A stretch of DNA of 64,000 nt from Bdellovibrio bacteriovorus (GTDB taxonomy: Bacteria; Bdellovibrionota; Bdellovibrionia; Bdellovibrionales; Bdellovibrionaceae), in the NCBI RefSeq assembly GCF_002208115.1, contig NZ_CP020946.1:1674001-1738000 (forward strand), in the 5' to 3' direction. Made by a program: the position numbers and the translations under genes. Each line of letters starts with the position of its first letter. Within the stretch, counting starts at the first letter, position 1. The notes beneath the pieces were generated by a model. The model was not told the origin of the DNA. It did no database searches and saw nothing but the letters and a program-made list of their open reading frames with translations. Shown piece after piece: positions 61,997 through 64,000 of this stretch.

Positions 61997-62674
61997 ATGA
62001 ACATCCTGTTGCTGGAAGACGACGAAGAGATCTGCAAGCGTCTTGTAATCACATTTGAGTCTCAAGGCTGGGCGGTGAAAGCCGTGCAGTCCATTTCAGA
62101 GCTTGTCGCACTTTTAAAAGCAAAATCCTTTTATCCGCAAGTGGTGGTGCAAGACCGCATGATTGCGGGCACCGATTCGGCTCAGTATGTCGAGCGCATC
62201 AAGACGTCCTTTATTGATACAAAGATTCTGGTCCTGTCCGCCATCGATACCAGTAATGAAAAAGCCGGTTTGTTGGACCTGGGGGCTGATGATTATGTGG
62301 CAAAGCCGTATTCAACCTCAGAACTGGTGGCCCGAGTCAAGGCTCTGGGGCGCAGATCCACGCTGGTGGCGTCTAGTCAGTTGATCACCGTGGGAAATCT
62401 AACTGTCGACATGGGACTTCGCCGGGCGGAAGTGGCTGGCGAAGTGGTGAACTTGTCGCAAAAGGAATTTCAACTTTTGTCCTTGTTTGCGCATCATCCG
62501 GGCAAGGTTTTTCCGAAAGAGGTCCTGCTTGAAAAAGTCTGGGACAATAAGGGCGATGTGGAATCCAAAGTGGTTGAAGCCACGGTGAACAATCTGCGCC
62601 GAAAGCTTGAATCCGGGAAATGTTCCTGCGGAATAAAAAACGTGCGCAATGTGGGGTACTGGCTTGAGGCTTAA
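61997..62674 (+). CDS. OmpR-family response regulator
   Basis: The 225-residue protein has a receiver domain with acidic pocket Asp8-Asp9, phospho-acceptor Asp53 (VQDRMIAG), Ser81 and Lys103 (AKPYS), then a winged-helix DNA-binding domain (VNLSQKEFQLLSLFAHHPGK, VVEATVNNLRRKLE). It overlaps its kinase gene by about 11 bp, which makes a two-component pair. Target unknown. Confidence 0.93.
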   Translation: MNILLLEDDEEICKRLVITFESQGWAVKAVQSISELVALLKAKSFYPQVVVQDRMIAGTDSAQYVERIKTSFIDTKILVLSAIDTSNEKAGLLDLGADDYVAKPYSTSELVARVKALGRRSTLVASSQLITVGNLTVDMGLRRAEVAGEVVNLSQKEFQLLSLFAHHPGKVFPKEVLLEKVWDNKGDVESKVVEATVNNLRRKLESGKCSCGIKNVRNVGYWLEA

Positions 62675-64000
62675 GTTTTTTCTTCTGTCACTTCTGACTC
62701 TGGTTTTCACAAGTCTTTGCATCACTTTTTTGCTGGCCTATTTTTATCAAAGCGAGCGTCTGGCTTTTATCGACGATCAGGTTCGGGAAACGGCCACGGC
62801 CATTGTTGATTCAGAATTGTCAGATCTGAAAACCTATGACTACCAGATTGCCAATGCCCTGATTTCTGAAGAACTCGGGCCGGACCGCGTGGGTAAGTTC
62901 TTTATCGTGCGAAACTCCAAGGACGAGATTTTGTTTCAGACTGACAACGTCAGTCTGCTGGATGTCGCCATTCCGCGCAGTCCCCAGTGGGTGACGATCG
63001 AACAAGACGGCAGACTTTTGCGAGTTCTGAATCTAAGTCTGCCCAAATTTCCCAACCGCACGTTGCAGGTCGGAGCTATCACGGACTCTAATTTCATCTT
63101 CTGGTCCACGCTGACGCAAAGATCCGTGGTGTTGATTTCGTTGATCGTGGGAATTGTTCTGGTCATGACCTGGTTCCTGTCAGCCCAGTTGTTTTCACCT
63201 GTGCGGGATCTGGAAGGCTTCCTGCATGAAGCCAGTGCCATGCTTGAAAGTAAAAAGGATATTCCCGAAATCCCGCATCGCCTGTTGTCTCCGCAGATAA
63301 AATATCTGCGCCGCCGGGACGAATTCAAATCTCTGGTCGAGGGTATTTCCCAACTGGTGGGGCGGGTGAATATGAATAACAAATTCACCAAATCTTGGAC
63401 CTTTCAGATGGTCCATGAAATCAAAACCCCATTGACCCTTTTAAACCGCGAGCTGGAACGTCTGCAGGAAAAATACCATTGGGAAGCCAGCGAAAATCAC
63501 GAAGTGCAGCGGCAGTTGAACCGGGTTTCCCGTACCATCACCAATTTCCTGGACTGGGCGGATCTGGCTAACGCCGAAAAACCCCAGAATCTGCACGTTT
63601 TAAAGACTCAAGCCGTGGTGCGCGAAGTATGCAGTTCGATTCAGCGTGCGTATCCGGATCGTCTGAATCTGGATCTTCACGCGGATTTTCAGGTGATGTG
63701 TAATCCACTGCATTTGGAACAGGTGATTGAAAACCTGACGGTGAATGCTCTTCGCTATACAAACGGTCCTGTGAAAGTGATCTTAAAACAGAACCAATTC
63801 ATCGTTCAGGATCAGGGGGACGGAGTTCCGGCGGAAGTGATCGAGCGTCTGGGGACGCCTTTTAACCGCGGACCACACCGCTCCGGGCAGGAAAAAGGCA
63901 GCGGCCTGGGTCTGGCGTGGGTGTTCTCGGTGGCGACGCTTTATGGGTGGAAGTTCACCCTGATCAATGATCAGGGCACTCGGGCCAGGATTGAATTCCC
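62664..64000 (+). CDS. Sensor histidine kinase, C-terminus beyond window
   Basis: The open frame runs to the right edge. It has a first helix (FFLLSLLTLVFTSLCITFLLAY), a periplasmic sensor loop, a second helix (VVLISLIVGIVLVMTWFL), the HisKA His251 in MVHEIKTPLTLL, and HATPase elements VIENLTVNALRY, DQGDGVP and GSGLGLAW. The start may be TTG 62664 (gives MRLKFFLL) or ATG 62649; both overlap the regulator gene. It is the cognate kinase of that regulator. Confidence 0.9.
   Translation, partial: MRLKFFLLSLLTLVFTSLCITFLLAYFYQSERLAFIDDQVRETATAIVDSELSDLKTYDYQIANALISEELGPDRVGKFFIVRNSKDEILFQTDNVSLLDVAIPRSPQWVTIEQDGRLLRVLNLSLPKFPNRTLQVGAITDSNFIFWSTLTQRSVVLISLIVGIVLVMTWFLSAQLFSPVRDLEGFLHEASAMLESKKDIPEIPHRLLSPQIKYLRRRDEFKSLVEGISQLVGRVNMNNKFTKSWTFQMVHEIKTPLTLLNRELERLQEKYHWEASENHEVQRQLNRVSRTITNFLDWADLANAEKPQNLHVLKTQAVVREVCSSIQRAYPDRLNLDLHADFQVMCNPLHLEQVIENLTVNALRYTNGPVKVILKQNQFIVQDQGDGVPAEVIERLGTPFNRGPHRSGQEKGSGLGLAWVFSVATLYGWKFTLINDQGTRARIEF

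Overview
The window is ordinary bacterial chromosome from a Gram-negative organism: it has an outer-membrane barrel fragment, lipoproteins, TolC, Tat, Opp and SecDF-YajC, dense short operons, and no phage, insertion sequence, CRISPR array, rRNA or tRNA that I can see. The gene content and protein style (a large pseudopilin, an acidic proline/glycine-rich secreted protein, AlkB plus a long FadE, heavy use of convergent gene pairs) fit a Bdellovibrio-type predatory bacterium. That assignment rests on recollection of the families, not on a database search.

Layout. 1-6.1 kb: end of an outer-membrane protein, an FMN glutamate-synthase-like protein, two large palindromic repeats, a lipoprotein, an EamA exporter, then queA-tgt. 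6.2-12.2 kb: yajC-secD-secF-recJ-queC and a DUF366-like gene in one tightly coupled run; with queA-tgt upstream this combines queuosine synthesis with protein export. 12.3-20.1 kb: metal-efflux island, with an HME-RND pump, TolC and two small His-containing periplasmic proteins on the minus strand, divergent from csoR-copA, with CsoR-like palindromes between. 20.1-27.3 kb: a duplicated pseudo-receiver/PilZ-like protein, a Na/Pi cotransporter, and metabolic singletons (NUDIX, DCC, LON-domain, CtaA, CDF).

27.4-33.2 kb: the most unusual locus. A strong promoter drives three pseudopilin-like genes (the first 1006 residues long, with a Gly/Ser/Thr linker between predicted coiled coils) and a secreted protein carrying an RTX/EF-hand type calcium module. 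No pilus ATPase, secretin or platform protein is present. 33.2-44.6 kb: thioredoxin, ABC1 kinase, photolyase, SDR-SRPBCC fusion, glyoxalase II, two convergent BFD-type ferredoxin genes, greA, an AsmA-like protein, GDPD, AlkB and TatA. 44.8-52.7 kb: a solute-binding protein and a sohB-oppDFABC run. 52.8-64 kb: a proline-rich secreted protein, a membrane protein, a 7TM histidine kinase, mutM, a tiny lipoprotein, fadE, a CLC antiporter of CLC-F appearance, a small PsiF-like protein, and an OmpR-type regulator with its kinase running off the right edge.

Cross-cutting signals. Large multi-hairpin palindromes sit at convergent gene junctions, while eight other convergent pairs have 13 bp or less between them or overlap. 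Several genes have start regions inside hairpins (tatA, alkB, the AsmA-like gene). Several others have a -10-like hexamer 5-7 nt before the ATG and no Shine-Dalgarno sequence, suggesting leaderless mRNAs.
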